NCBI GenBank assembly: GCA_045634325.1
Contig: JAZRAA010000016.1
Location: 62,001-126,000 of the forward strand
Direction of reading: 5' to 3'
Source of the DNA: URNF01 sp045634325
GTDB lineage: Bacteria; Bacillota; Clostridia; Oscillospirales; Acutalibacteraceae
DNA length: 64,000 nt
The translations under genes and the position numbers were made by a program. The notes beneath the pieces were generated by a model. It had not been told where the DNA came from, made no database searches, and saw only the letters and a program-made list of their open reading frames with translations. This document shows positions 27,401 through 33,934 of this stretch, in pieces. Within the stretch, counting starts at the first letter, position 1, and the number at the start of each line of letters is the position of its first letter.

Positions 27401-28246
27401 AGACAATCTTCGGAAACCAGTCCGGTTTTGCAGGAAATTGAAGTGTATTCTAAAACGGCATCTATTGAAAAGATGGATGCGGGCAGTGTGTCTTGTGCAA
27501 CGGCGCATGATTATGGTGATGCCAAGGGTGACACTTGTGTCAACTGCGGTTATGTGCGTGCAACCGTTGAAGAATACGTTGAGGATGGCCGCTATACCGC
27601 TACCGTGAACGCCGAAGACGGCAAGGAAATCAAAGTCGGCTCACTCTTGTTCACCAACATGAAAGGCGAACAGGCAGTGCCTGTGCGTGTCGGCTTCCAA
27701 CAAGTTTTGGATGTTGTGGCGGAATATACCGTGCCTGACGGATATAGCGATGAGGGCATTGAGGTCACCTTTGAGACCATTGCTCCCACTTTGGATAACC
27801 CCAATGTTGGCAACATCGGTACTTCTATCACCTCGACCATCAATCCGCAAATGCGTTTTGTCAGCCGCTTTACCCGTGTGGAAGAGGGTGGCAATGAGTA
27901 TGTGGTGATGGCAGACGGCACCCGTTACTTGATTAAGGATTACGGTGTTGTGTTGGCTGCAAAAGCCGGTTTGGATTTCATGCCGAATTTGACGACAGAT
28001 GCGGCGATGGTGCTCAATTCCGCAAACCGTTATGTGCAGTCTGTAAGCGTTAAGAAACAACAAGTTTTCTATGACCTTTGCAATGCATACGTGGATATGG
28101 CGGTAACCATTACCGGTATCAAGCAAATGGACGCAGAGGGCATTCCGTTCTATTCCCGTGCATATGTCACGGTGGAAACGCCCGAAGGTGACAGAACTCT
28201 GTACGGTGCTTGCACGTATGCTGCATATTCCGATTTTGTAGGTTAA
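24494..28246 (+). CDS. Secreted GH31-family glycosidase with discoidin-like module
   Basis: The 1250-residue protein has a signal peptide (about 1-28), an N-terminal sandwich, and a GH31 barrel. The nucleophile candidate is Asp459 (GTMLDMNEMMSFNG) and the acid/base candidate is Asp557 (FNLFGADLGGLGG). A beta-rich region follows, then a discoidin/F5-8C-like carbohydrate module (about 868-987, YIRFKRQSSETSPVLQEIEVY) and a C-terminal domain of unknown fold. GH31 includes alpha-glucosidases, alpha-xylosidases and sulfoquinovosidases; the substrate cannot be read here. The start is set by the signal peptide; the ribosome site (AAAGGA) is 13 bases away. No terminator separates it from the LamG gene. 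Confidence 0.87.
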   Translation: MKTRFSKILAISCCVALLCTMFSSFASAHTFNTESIHAPHGAEPVVENYQWETVSTVVSTEQTAKYFIIHTETENHAEDLYLSFPEKEGGFRLQSKHEYQETVEVSNVGLFEPDAAVIEYKAVDGAVVMKGADGTVVKYTQSGTDFKLSIYKDSKFIISIGNGQIHFGYSTKWLNKGEIVATMVEMPMNYDNEAIYNGSQRYCETNVVGQHFSLTNNDCFSADAYAYGNIPLFHSNRGYSVWFNMTYPGEANFGCEQDDTVSKEKYSITFYGDKLDFFLWTGEPLENLKKYTKITGTSGMTEEWTFGFWTGATGEAWTSGDGALANVQSIMDGYMEKYGFYPEAVYSEGAFDNAAAAAYLDSINVRSLDWVWTKTKANGDPNYISQFFDNSFSALPTANSTGWPLPFSELGLKFGNYYIHVDSEYADCSNPSLATYLKNFFTPKWNIEGGYSISGTMLDMNEMMSFNGVAYNGLSSMEMHNLNSYYYAKYGREVWEANYNGKYKNDFVLFQRSAAAGTQYYVSGFQGDQRSTWAGYQAAIRDMISRSAGGFNLFGADLGGLGGTPQTQDLWNRWVVFSVFQPYMRQHGTVIHEPWDYGDIATANFGKFYYLRKNIVPSIMDAAMRANRTSDPIVKGMMMAYPKDLSLRDIDTQYLFCNDFLVCAVTENSHWYLDVQLPVGNTWYNLFTYEAVAGKTGAQTVAAPNNWMPVYVKDGSVKAINLPDSMTLMDDMPNTATEHPSLLITPPDAGNGRKTVIYNKEGQSEDFRTYDYTTETYVNTPVDNATFTVTNKEKTGSSRQIVLALGVTAYSVSYTKADGQTVTLNSLSTKPTFGSSDYGYYVDAGGMTTIYLPTGWKELKVEKGNAQYTKLTNISVSDFASDSGEIIDGNIKVGAITPSTSGYFRINLAESKNIGRIVLHWNPVYVTKYTLEVSNSMYTGYSTVVTETEGDGGMDVWDVSATGRYIRFKRQSSETSPVLQEIEVYSKTASIEKMDAGSVSCATAHDYGDAKGDTCVNCGYVRATVEEYVEDGRYTATVNAEDGKEIKVGSLLFTNMKGEQAVPVRVGFQQVLDVVAEYTVPDGYSDEGIEVTFETIAPTLDNPNVGNIGTSITSTINPQMRFVSRFTRVEEGGNEYVVMADGTRYLIKDYGVVLAAKAGLDFMPNLTTDAAMVLNSANRYVQSVSVKKQQVFYDLCNAYVDMAVTITGIKQMDAEGIPFYSRAYVTVETPEGDRTLYGACTYAAYSDFVG

Positions 28247-28264
28247 TATAATTCTACAATTATA

Positions 28265-28301
28265 CAAGACGCCTTTCATTTGAAAGGCGTCTTGCTTTTT
28301 T
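28265..28301 (+). terminator. Terminator after the GH31 gene
   Basis: CAAGACGCCTTTCA pairs perfectly with its complement across a 2-base loop and is followed by CTTTTTTG. Confidence 0.92.
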
Positions 28302-28316
28302 GAGCGTTATGGCATA

Positions 28317-28345
28317 TTGACAAATCCGAAAAAATAGTGTACCAT
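28317..28345 (+). promoter_or_regulatory. SigA-like promoter for the amidase gene
   Basis: TTGACA and TACCAT spaced by exactly 17 bases. Confidence 0.7.
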
Positions 28346-28350
28346 AGAAA

Positions 28351-28390
28351 TAGAGCACCGAACAAATGTTCGGTGCTCTATATTTTTGGA
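28351..28390 (+). promoter_or_regulatory. 5'-leader hairpin ahead of the amidase, terminator-like
   Basis: About 6 bases after the -10 box there is a perfect 12-bp stem (TAGAGCACCGAAC with its complement; loop AAAT) followed by TATATTTTT and then AAGGAG. The hairpin would sit at the very 5' end of the mRNA. It may protect the message or attenuate it. Confidence 0.55.
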
Positions 28391-28405
28391 AAGGAGTCAT
28401 GGAAT

Positions 28406-29107
28406 ATGGCGAAAAAGGTTTTTATTGGCGTAGGACACGGTGGAAAAGACCCCGGTGCTGTTGCGAACGGTTTACAGGAAAAGGCGGTAAATTTACAAAT
28501 CGCACTGTCCTGTAAGGAGGTGCTGGTGCGCCATGGTGTGGAGGTTAAACTCAGCCGTGAAAAAGACGAGGAGGATGCGCTGACACAGGAAATTGGGGAG
28601 TGTAATGCGTATGCCCCCGATTATGCGGTGGACATCCACAACAATGCGGGCGGCGGTGACGGTGTGGAGGCGTTTTATCACTACAAAGGTGGTGTCGGCA
28701 AGACTCTCGCGCAAAACGTGGTGGATGCAGTGGTTGCTATCGGTCAAAACAGCCGCGGCATCAAAACCAAGTTGGGCGCCGACGGTCGTGATTATTTCGG
28801 ATTTATCCGCCAGACCAAAGCACCCGCAATCATTGTGGAATGTGCGTTTCTCGATAATGCGACAGATGTGCAGATGGTAAACACCACCGCTCGTCAGAAA
28901 GCGATGGGCATCGCTATCGCAAAAGGTATTCTCAAAACGCTCGGCATTGGTTATGTTGAGAAAGAGGAGACCAAACCGGAAACCTCTGTTAACACCGAAG
29001 CCAAGAAAGTGTATCGTGTGCAGGTAGGCGCATACACGGTGAGGGCAAATGCCGAATCGATGCTCAAAAAGTTGCAAGCGGCAGGTTTTAGCGGCATCAT
29101 TGTGTAA
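28406..29107 (+). CDS. N-acetylmuramoyl-L-alanine amidase with a short SPOR-like tail
   Basis: The 233-residue protein matches amidase_3: GHGGKDPGA (zinc histidine), a basic/acidic loop LSREKDEEDALT, DIHNNAGGGDGVEAFY (second histidine) and the catalytic-glutamate region IIVECAFLDN. After a linker the tail KVYRVQVGAYTVRANAESMLKKLQ looks like the first half of a SPOR peptidoglycan-binding domain. It stops after about 33 residues where the family usually has about 70. There is no signal peptide, as in some prophage or spore amidases. The tail ends about 70 bases before the island edge but a terminator lies between. Confidence 0.88.
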   Translation: MAKKVFIGVGHGGKDPGAVANGLQEKAVNLQIALSCKEVLVRHGVEVKLSREKDEEDALTQEIGECNAYAPDYAVDIHNNAGGGDGVEAFYHYKGGVGKTLAQNVVDAVVAIGQNSRGIKTKLGADGRDYFGFIRQTKAPAIIVECAFLDNATDVQMVNTTARQKAMGIAIAKGILKTLGIGYVEKEETKPETSVNTEAKKVYRVQVGAYTVRANAESMLKKLQAAGFSGIIV

Positions 29108-30807
29108 TATGCAGTTTTAAAAAGTGAAAGAAACAGAAAGGCCAAGGACTTAGAGTCCTTGGCTTTTCCTATGAGCCGAAGTGACAGGACTCTGAACCTT
29201 GGTTTTGCGATGAAAAAGGAAATAATTCGTGGTGAGCGACCCGCAAAACCTATGAAAAGGCATAGCCTTTTCGAGCTTCGAGTCGGACAGTTACAATAAA
29301 GAAAAGAGCACCCGCATTGCGAGTGCTCTTTTCTTGGTCGAGCAGACACGAGTAAATCCGAACTATCGGCGGACTCCTCTTTCAATTCTTCAAATGTGAC
29401 GGTGTTTGTTCCGTCTTGATAGTTGAAAACAAAATCAATGCGGTCATCGTGCAGAACAACTGCATTTACAAAATTGTTTATCAACGAACGCCGGTCTTCC
29501 AGCTTTGTGGTGTCAAGTTTTCTGAGATTGATAAAATAAAACTTTAACTTTTGGGGCTCTAACAGCGGTTTTATTAGCTGCTCGTTAGCAATCTCCGTTT
29601 CCAACGCTTCTTTTCGTTCCTCCAACTCATCCAAGCGTTTTTTGGTGGAGGAATTATATATGCCGTCTTGAATCGCGTTGAGCATATTATTTATGCCTTT
29701 TTCAACACCGTGTAATTCCTTTTTAAGTAACGGCAACTTCTTATTCTCTTGCCTTTGAGCTTGCATTATAAGCTTAATCATTTCATCAATGGCTTCATCA
29801 TCGTAAAGAAATTTCCTAATTTCGTTTATTACGATATCTTCAATCCATTCTTTACGAACGGCTTTTTTGTGGCATCCTTTGCGCCTTTTAGCGGTAACGC
29901 ATTTGTAATAACGATAGATGCGATTACTGTTGCTTGTGCCACTTTCACCAACCATAAAGGACCCGCAATGTCCACAATACAATTTTGTTGTTAAAAGGTA
30001 ATCATCAACTGCCTTATGGCTTGATGGTGCCTTTTTTGTTTTGGAGATCCTCTCTTGCACAGCGTCAAATAATTCGGGAGTGATGATCGCAGGAACACCA
30101 TTTGGTGTTATAATATCTTTGTATTTGTATTCGCCTATGTAATGGCGGTTTTGAAGCATTCGTGAAATGCTATCAATAGAGAACTTTCTGCCAATAGTGT
30201 TGCGGTAACCACGCTCGTTGAGATTGTCGGCAATTTGCTTCATGGTTTTCCCGTCGAGATAGGCATTATAAACTTCTCTAACAATCGGTGAAGTTGTTGT
30301 ATCGATTTCGTAAAGGCGAGTCTGCTTGTTGATTTTATAACCTACAGGGAGCGTTCCACCGTTATATTTACATTTGAGCGCGTTTTCGGTCATACCGCGA
30401 TTAATTTTCTGAGCAAGCTCAACCGAATAATACTCCGCCATACCAACGAGCATAGATTCCATCATTATACCTGCAGGATCCGTAGGAATCGGCTCTGTTG
30501 CCGAAAGCAACTGCACGTTGTTCTTTTGCAGGATGTGTTTATAGTGCGCCATGTGATAGCGATCACGAGAGAATCTATCCAATTTCCAAACAATAATTAC
30601 GTCAAATAGTTTACGGTGACTATCAGCAATCATTTTTTGAAAATCAGGGCGGTTATCACTTTTGGCAGAGAAAGCACGGTCGGTGTAAACCTTAAGAACT
30701 CTTATTCCGTTTTTCTTAGCATAAGCCTCGCATTCGCGAATTTGACCTTCAATGGATTCTTCACGCTGATGGTCGCTTGAATATCTAGCATATATTACAC
30801 CGGTCAT
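28951..30807 (-). CDS. Large serine recombinase, reading through the element edge
   Basis: From the ATG at 30807 (AGGTGA upstream) the protein shows an N-terminal resolvase domain (YARYSSDHQREESIEGQ, catalytic Ser at residue 10 or 11, and VWKLDRFSRDR). A recombinase domain, a zinc ribbon (LYCGHCGSFMVGE and later C residues) and a coiled coil follow. It should integrate and excise the island. The frame has no stop at the expected end near residue 490. It runs through a terminator hairpin, the left repeat and into antisense of the amidase gene, giving 618 residues. The last about 130 residues are therefore probably not native and depend on the integration site. Confidence 0.88.
   Translation of the reverse strand: MTGVIYARYSSDHQREESIEGQIRECEAYAKKNGIRVLKVYTDRAFSAKSDNRPDFQKMIADSHRKLFDVIIVWKLDRFSRDRYHMAHYKHILQKNNVQLLSATEPIPTDPAGIMMESMLVGMAEYYSVELAQKINRGMTENALKCKYNGGTLPVGYKINKQTRLYEIDTTTSPIVREVYNAYLDGKTMKQIADNLNERGYRNTIGRKFSIDSISRMLQNRHYIGEYKYKDIITPNGVPAIITPELFDAVQERISKTKKAPSSHKAVDDYLLTTKLYCGHCGSFMVGESGTSNSNRIYRYYKCVTAKRRKGCHKKAVRKEWIEDIVINEIRKFLYDDEAIDEMIKLIMQAQRQENKKLPLLKKELHGVEKGINNMLNAIQDGIYNSSTKKRLDELEERKEALETEIANEQLIKPLLEPQKLKFYFINLRKLDTTKLEDRRSLINNFVNAVVLHDDRIDFVFNYQDGTNTVTFEELKEESADSSDLLVSARPRKEHSQCGCSFLYCNCPTRSSKRLCLFIGFAGRSPRIISFFIAKPRFRVLSLRLIGKAKDSKSLAFLFLSLFKTAYYTMMPLKPAACNFLSIDSAFALTVYAPTCTRYTFLASVLTEVSGLVSSFST
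29141..29167 (+). terminator. Terminator after the amidase gene
   Basis: A 10-bp stem GCCAAGGACT/AGTCCTTGGC with loop TAG, then TTTTCC. It lies just outside the island's left repeat. Confidence 0.85.
29177..29199. repeat. Left attachment-site repeat (attL candidate)
   Basis: CGAAGTGACAGGACTC is identical to the 3' end of tRNA-Pro at 42993-43008. The match continues as GAACCT after one inserted T. It reads as the displaced, slightly decayed tRNA end left by site-specific integration. Confidence 0.65.
29298..29336 (-). terminator. Terminator hairpin lying inside the recombinase reading frame
   Basis: On the minus strand AAGAAAAGAGCAC pairs with GTGCTCTTTTCTT across an 11-base loop, giving an A-before, T-after terminator. 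It sits about 350 bases before the frame's stop codon, so the true recombinase transcript probably ends here. Confidence 0.75.
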
Positions 30808-30830
30808 ACTTTTCACCTGCCTTTCTTTTA

Positions 30831-30940
30831 TTGGGGTATTAGGGCTCGCCCTAACAAGGTGTTTTGTGTACACAAACGCGATGCTTGCTAAGGCAAGGAC
30901 GCGGGTCGTGATGTCACAAACACGATGCTTGCGAAGATGA
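30831..30940 (-). promoter_or_regulatory. Island leader repeat, copy A, before the recombinase
   Basis: Read toward the recombinase, the region has two GCAAGCATCG units (CTTCGCAAGCATCGTG and AGCAAGCATCGCGTTTG). A hairpin TTGTTAGGGCGAGCCCTAATACC follows close to the ribosome site. The same parts recur before the gene at 33465. Confidence 0.65.
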
Positions 30941-31037
30941 TGCCGTAATAATTTTCTCTGTGAATTAATTATAGCACATTGCAAACGCTATGTCCACAAG
31001 AAAATCAAAAATATTTTGAGAACTTCAAAATAAGTTG

Positions 31038-31066
31038 TTGTCTATTGTCGAAGGATATGATATAAT
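31038..31066 (+). promoter_or_regulatory. SigA-like promoter for the XRE gene
   Basis: TTGTCT and TATAAT spaced by 17 bases, ending 33 bases before the start codon. Confidence 0.65.
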
Positions 31067-31099
31067 TTAAAATGAATTATTGTATTGGAGGATTACAAT

Positions 31100-31306
31100 A
31101 TGGCACGTTCTTATGACAAATTAAAGAAACTTATGATAGATAAAAAGATTACCAATACCCAACTCAGACAAGCGACCAAAATCACCACCAACGCTATGGC
31201 GAAGATTTGGCGTGATGAGTCGGTATCTATCGAAACTCTCGAAAAAATTTGCTATACCCTCGATTGCAAAATTGAAGATATTGTTGAGGTTGTTCCTGAA
31301 GAATAA
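31100..31306 (+). CDS. XRE/Cro-type helix-turn-helix regulator
   Basis: This 68-residue protein is a single helix-turn-helix domain (LKKLMIDKKITNTQLRQATKITTNAMAKIW), of the short Cro type often found next to mobile-element genes. GGAGG lies before the ATG. It opens the AT-rich cargo and is oriented with it, so it may set expression of the downstream genes. A perfect palindrome just after its stop could be its operator. Confidence 0.85.
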   Translation: MARSYDKLKKLMIDKKITNTQLRQATKITTNAMAKIWRDESVSIETLEKICYTLDCKIEDIVEVVPEE

Positions 31307-31332
31307 TATCATTATCTGTATTATACGCCACT

Positions 31333-31356
31333 TACTGTCCGTTTTATAGGACAGTA
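31333..31356. promoter_or_regulatory. TACTGTCC/GGACAGTA inverted repeat
   Basis: An exact 8-bp inverted repeat with an 8-base AT-rich centre lies between the XRE gene and the HEPN-like gene. It fits either an operator for the XRE protein or a small RNA hairpin; it is not followed by a T-run. Confidence 0.45.
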
Positions 31357-31408
31357 TTGGGATTATAATATTTTGTAAGCTTTTGTAAAACAAAAAGGAA
31401 GTGAACAA

Positions 31409-33274
31409 ATGAACCTATACTATATCCCATTTAGTATTGAAGATACCTTTAGCAAGTTTTCAGTTGATGCCGAGCACAGTCTAACAGATATATTAAAAAT
31501 TTATACGCTTATTCAATGCTATGGTAATGATAGATATATTGATAACCCTATATTTGATTCTCACAAGGATATCTTACCAGAGTTAAAGCGCACGGCAGGA
31601 AAATATTCTAATACATTTTGCGATGATACTTTTGCTAGTAATTACTTATCATTGGATTATAATTTTAAGGAAACTTTTTGGGATTATTTCAACAATTATA
31701 AATGCTATACTAAGATTTCTAAGACAGCATTTGCCGAATTTTTAAATGATAAAGTATATCCGTATCAAGTCTTATATTATAAGGATATCGTGAATTATTA
31801 TGATGAAGAAATTACTGCTTTTATAAATGGCAACAAGTCTATAATTGAACTAATAATTGGCAATGAACTTCAAGAACATGAAAATCATTCGCAAAAGATA
31901 TACTTACCACCATCTTTAACGCCTTTAAAGAAAATTGATATAATAAAACAGTATATCAGTAGCGAAGAAACAAACCCCAATTACTTAAAACTCATCTCTA
32001 ATTCTCGCAGTACTGCAGAATTTCCAATAACAGATGATTTGCGTTATTATGCTGCAAAAAAATATAAAGAATATTGGAAAAGAGATTTTGATAAGTCATT
32101 GCGTATCGAACATGCAGTAAATATAGCTTTTATATCAATGCCTGATAAAGAATTTGATTTTGAACGTAAGGGAAATGAGTTCAACTATCGGTATAGTCAG
32201 GAATGGATTAAAGAAAACCTTGATTATTCAACTGTTTTGAATAATTTTTTGTACTTGTTTTTCTTTGTTGATGCTCAACAAAGATGCCAATTCCCCGCAT
32301 TTAAGAACCAAAGCAGTACGGTAGAAGCAGTTTTTAGTAATTATGGCAAGACGGATTATAAAACCAATAGTATCTTCAACTTTAAAAATATGGCTTTTTC
32401 GGGACAGATGAGAGCATATTATTACGAGTTGAAGAAAAATGGTGTTTTACTAGAAAAAGTGTTCGAATGGTTTTTCGACGAGTATCTGTTAAAAGAATTT
32501 AATGTGAAAGGTTTTAAGTATATAGCACCTACTGAAAATTCAACATTTTTAGAAAAATGTATTTTATTAGCATGTTCTATTGACTCAATATTAAAACAAT
32601 TTTCAACATATTGTTTCAATAAAGAAATAGACCGTGAGTTGTTTGAAATATCTTCAAACCCTGCTATTATGTCAGAAATTCCAAGTATGATTTCTAATAA
32701 GTATGTATATCCTGCAAATTACGAAATTTTCAAGGAAATGTTTTTGCTATATTCCGACCAATCACTTTTAACTTATACGGAAAAAACAAAAGGTAAATAT
32801 AACGAATTGCCAAAAATGTTGTTAAACGAAAACATAGTTTTTAAAGACTATAATGCTCACCAATTAGAAGAAATAAACTGGCTAATTAATAGAGGTGCAT
32901 TATTTTTAGACCATACTGGACATATTAAACCAAATACAACCAGAATATTACTTTTGGAAAATTTCTACCATAGTGAAGTGTATTGTTATTCATATGCTCA
33001 CTCTACAAAAGATCTCATCAAAGAGCTGGAAGAACGAAAAGAGATAGACATTGAATCCACATTGTTTTCTAAGCCGGAACAAGAATATTTAAACTATATG
33101 CTGAATAATTCAAAATATGGAAACGGACCTGCCTTGAGGAATAATTATGTGCACGGCACATATTCGCTTATCGAAGCAAAGCAGGAAGAAGATTATATGG
33201 AATTGTTAAAAATAATGGTGCTTATAATTATTAAAATCAATGAGGAGTTTTGTTTAATGTTTCCAGAAAGTTGA
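31409..33274 (+). CDS. 621-residue protein with C-terminal HEPN-like motif, defence candidate
   Basis: The protein has no signal peptide or membrane helix and is rich in Tyr, Asn and Lys. Most of it matches no family I know. Near residues 577-582 it reads LRNNYVHGTY, an Rx4H motif with the RN pair typical of HEPN ribonuclease folds, in a helix-rich C-terminal setting similar to DUF4209-type proteins. HEPN proteins in defence islands usually cleave RNA on infection. It lies behind the XRE regulator and ahead of a restriction-modification operon. AAAGGAAG lies 8 bases before the ATG. The function is inferred from motif and position only. Confidence 0.6.
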   Translation: MNLYYIPFSIEDTFSKFSVDAEHSLTDILKIYTLIQCYGNDRYIDNPIFDSHKDILPELKRTAGKYSNTFCDDTFASNYLSLDYNFKETFWDYFNNYKCYTKISKTAFAEFLNDKVYPYQVLYYKDIVNYYDEEITAFINGNKSIIELIIGNELQEHENHSQKIYLPPSLTPLKKIDIIKQYISSEETNPNYLKLISNSRSTAEFPITDDLRYYAAKKYKEYWKRDFDKSLRIEHAVNIAFISMPDKEFDFERKGNEFNYRYSQEWIKENLDYSTVLNNFLYLFFFVDAQQRCQFPAFKNQSSTVEAVFSNYGKTDYKTNSIFNFKNMAFSGQMRAYYYELKKNGVLLEKVFEWFFDEYLLKEFNVKGFKYIAPTENSTFLEKCILLACSIDSILKQFSTYCFNKEIDRELFEISSNPAIMSEIPSMISNKYVYPANYEIFKEMFLLYSDQSLLTYTEKTKGKYNELPKMLLNENIVFKDYNAHQLEEINWLINRGALFLDHTGHIKPNTTRILLLENFYHSEVYCYSYAHSTKDLIKELEERKEIDIESTLFSKPEQEYLNYMLNNSKYGNGPALRNNYVHGTYSLIEAKQEEDYMELLKIMVLIIIKINEEFCLMFPES

Positions 33275-33464
33275 TTTTTAATCATATGTTACTATCTCCG
33301 CAAGCATCGCGTTTGGTCTCCCATTTCTGCGTACTTGTCTCCGCAAGCATCGCGAATGGATATCCACAACGCAGTCTTCGCAAGCATCGTGTATGTATAT
33401 ACACGGCTCGCTCGCCACTTGTTAGGGATGAGTCCCTAATACCCTCGCAGGAAGGAAATTATTT
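33275..33464 (+). promoter_or_regulatory. Island leader repeat, copy B
   Basis: The gap contains three GCAAGCATCG units (two CTCCGCAAGCATCGCG, one CTTCGCAAGCATCGTG). A hairpin CTTGTTAGGGATGAGTCCCTAATACCC follows, 20 bases before AGGAAGG and the start at 33465. The parts and their order match copy A before the recombinase. Confidence 0.65.
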
Positions 33465-33860
33465 ATGAATAAAATAACACTTAAAAATATTGCAATGGAT
33501 GAACTTCAATTGCTTATAAAAAACGCAAGTTTTGTTTACTCAAATATGTCTGAGATGGAACTCAAGGCGGCTGCTGAATCCGAGGATAAAATCTTAGCAA
33601 AAACAGTTGCTCGGCAAATTCAACCCAAACTAGAGGAAATGCAGCATGCCAACCCTTTCAAAAAGGCCTTCTTAATTTTAAAATATTTAGTGCTTGGAAA
33701 TAGGAACGCTAAATGCACAATTCCACGAGAAGCGCTCGCCTCGTACGTAAGAACGATCCTTCCAGATATATATGCCTTTTTCGAATCCGAAGAAGGCAAC
33801 CGCCAATACGAAGAATGGCTCAAAGAGGAAGAATCAAAAGAGAAGGCAAATAAAAAATAA
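33465..33860 (+). CDS. Hypothetical 131-residue island protein
   Basis: The protein is mostly helical with charged ends: acidic first third (SEMELKAAAESEDKIL), a basic central helix (NPFKKAFLILKYLVLGNRNAK) and a Lys/Glu-rich tail. There is no known domain. It has a clear ribosome site (AGGAAGG) and shares its leader with the recombinase gene, so it may belong to the mobile backbone (accessory or directionality factor) and not to the cargo. This is inference. Confidence 0.6.
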   Translation: MNKITLKNIAMDELQLLIKNASFVYSNMSEMELKAAAESEDKILAKTVARQIQPKLEEMQHANPFKKAFLILKYLVLGNRNAKCTIPREALASYVRTILPDIYAFFESEEGNRQYEEWLKEEESKEKANKK

Positions 33861-33934
33861 TTGTTAAAACTTTAAAACGGTATTGCTATTGTTCGCGTTT
33901 TGGAATATAATGATTTCAAAAGGAGTGATTGATA

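Noticed and set aside
24770..27508. Open frame of 912 codons on the minus strand, opposite the GH31 gene
   Set aside because: It is the same codon-bias shadow; the plus strand has GH31 catalytic motifs in order.
33296..33400. Three GCAAGCATCG units as a CRISPR array
   Set aside because: Units are about 16 bases, unevenly spaced, with no spacers of constant length and no cas genes; they belong to a leader that recurs in the island.
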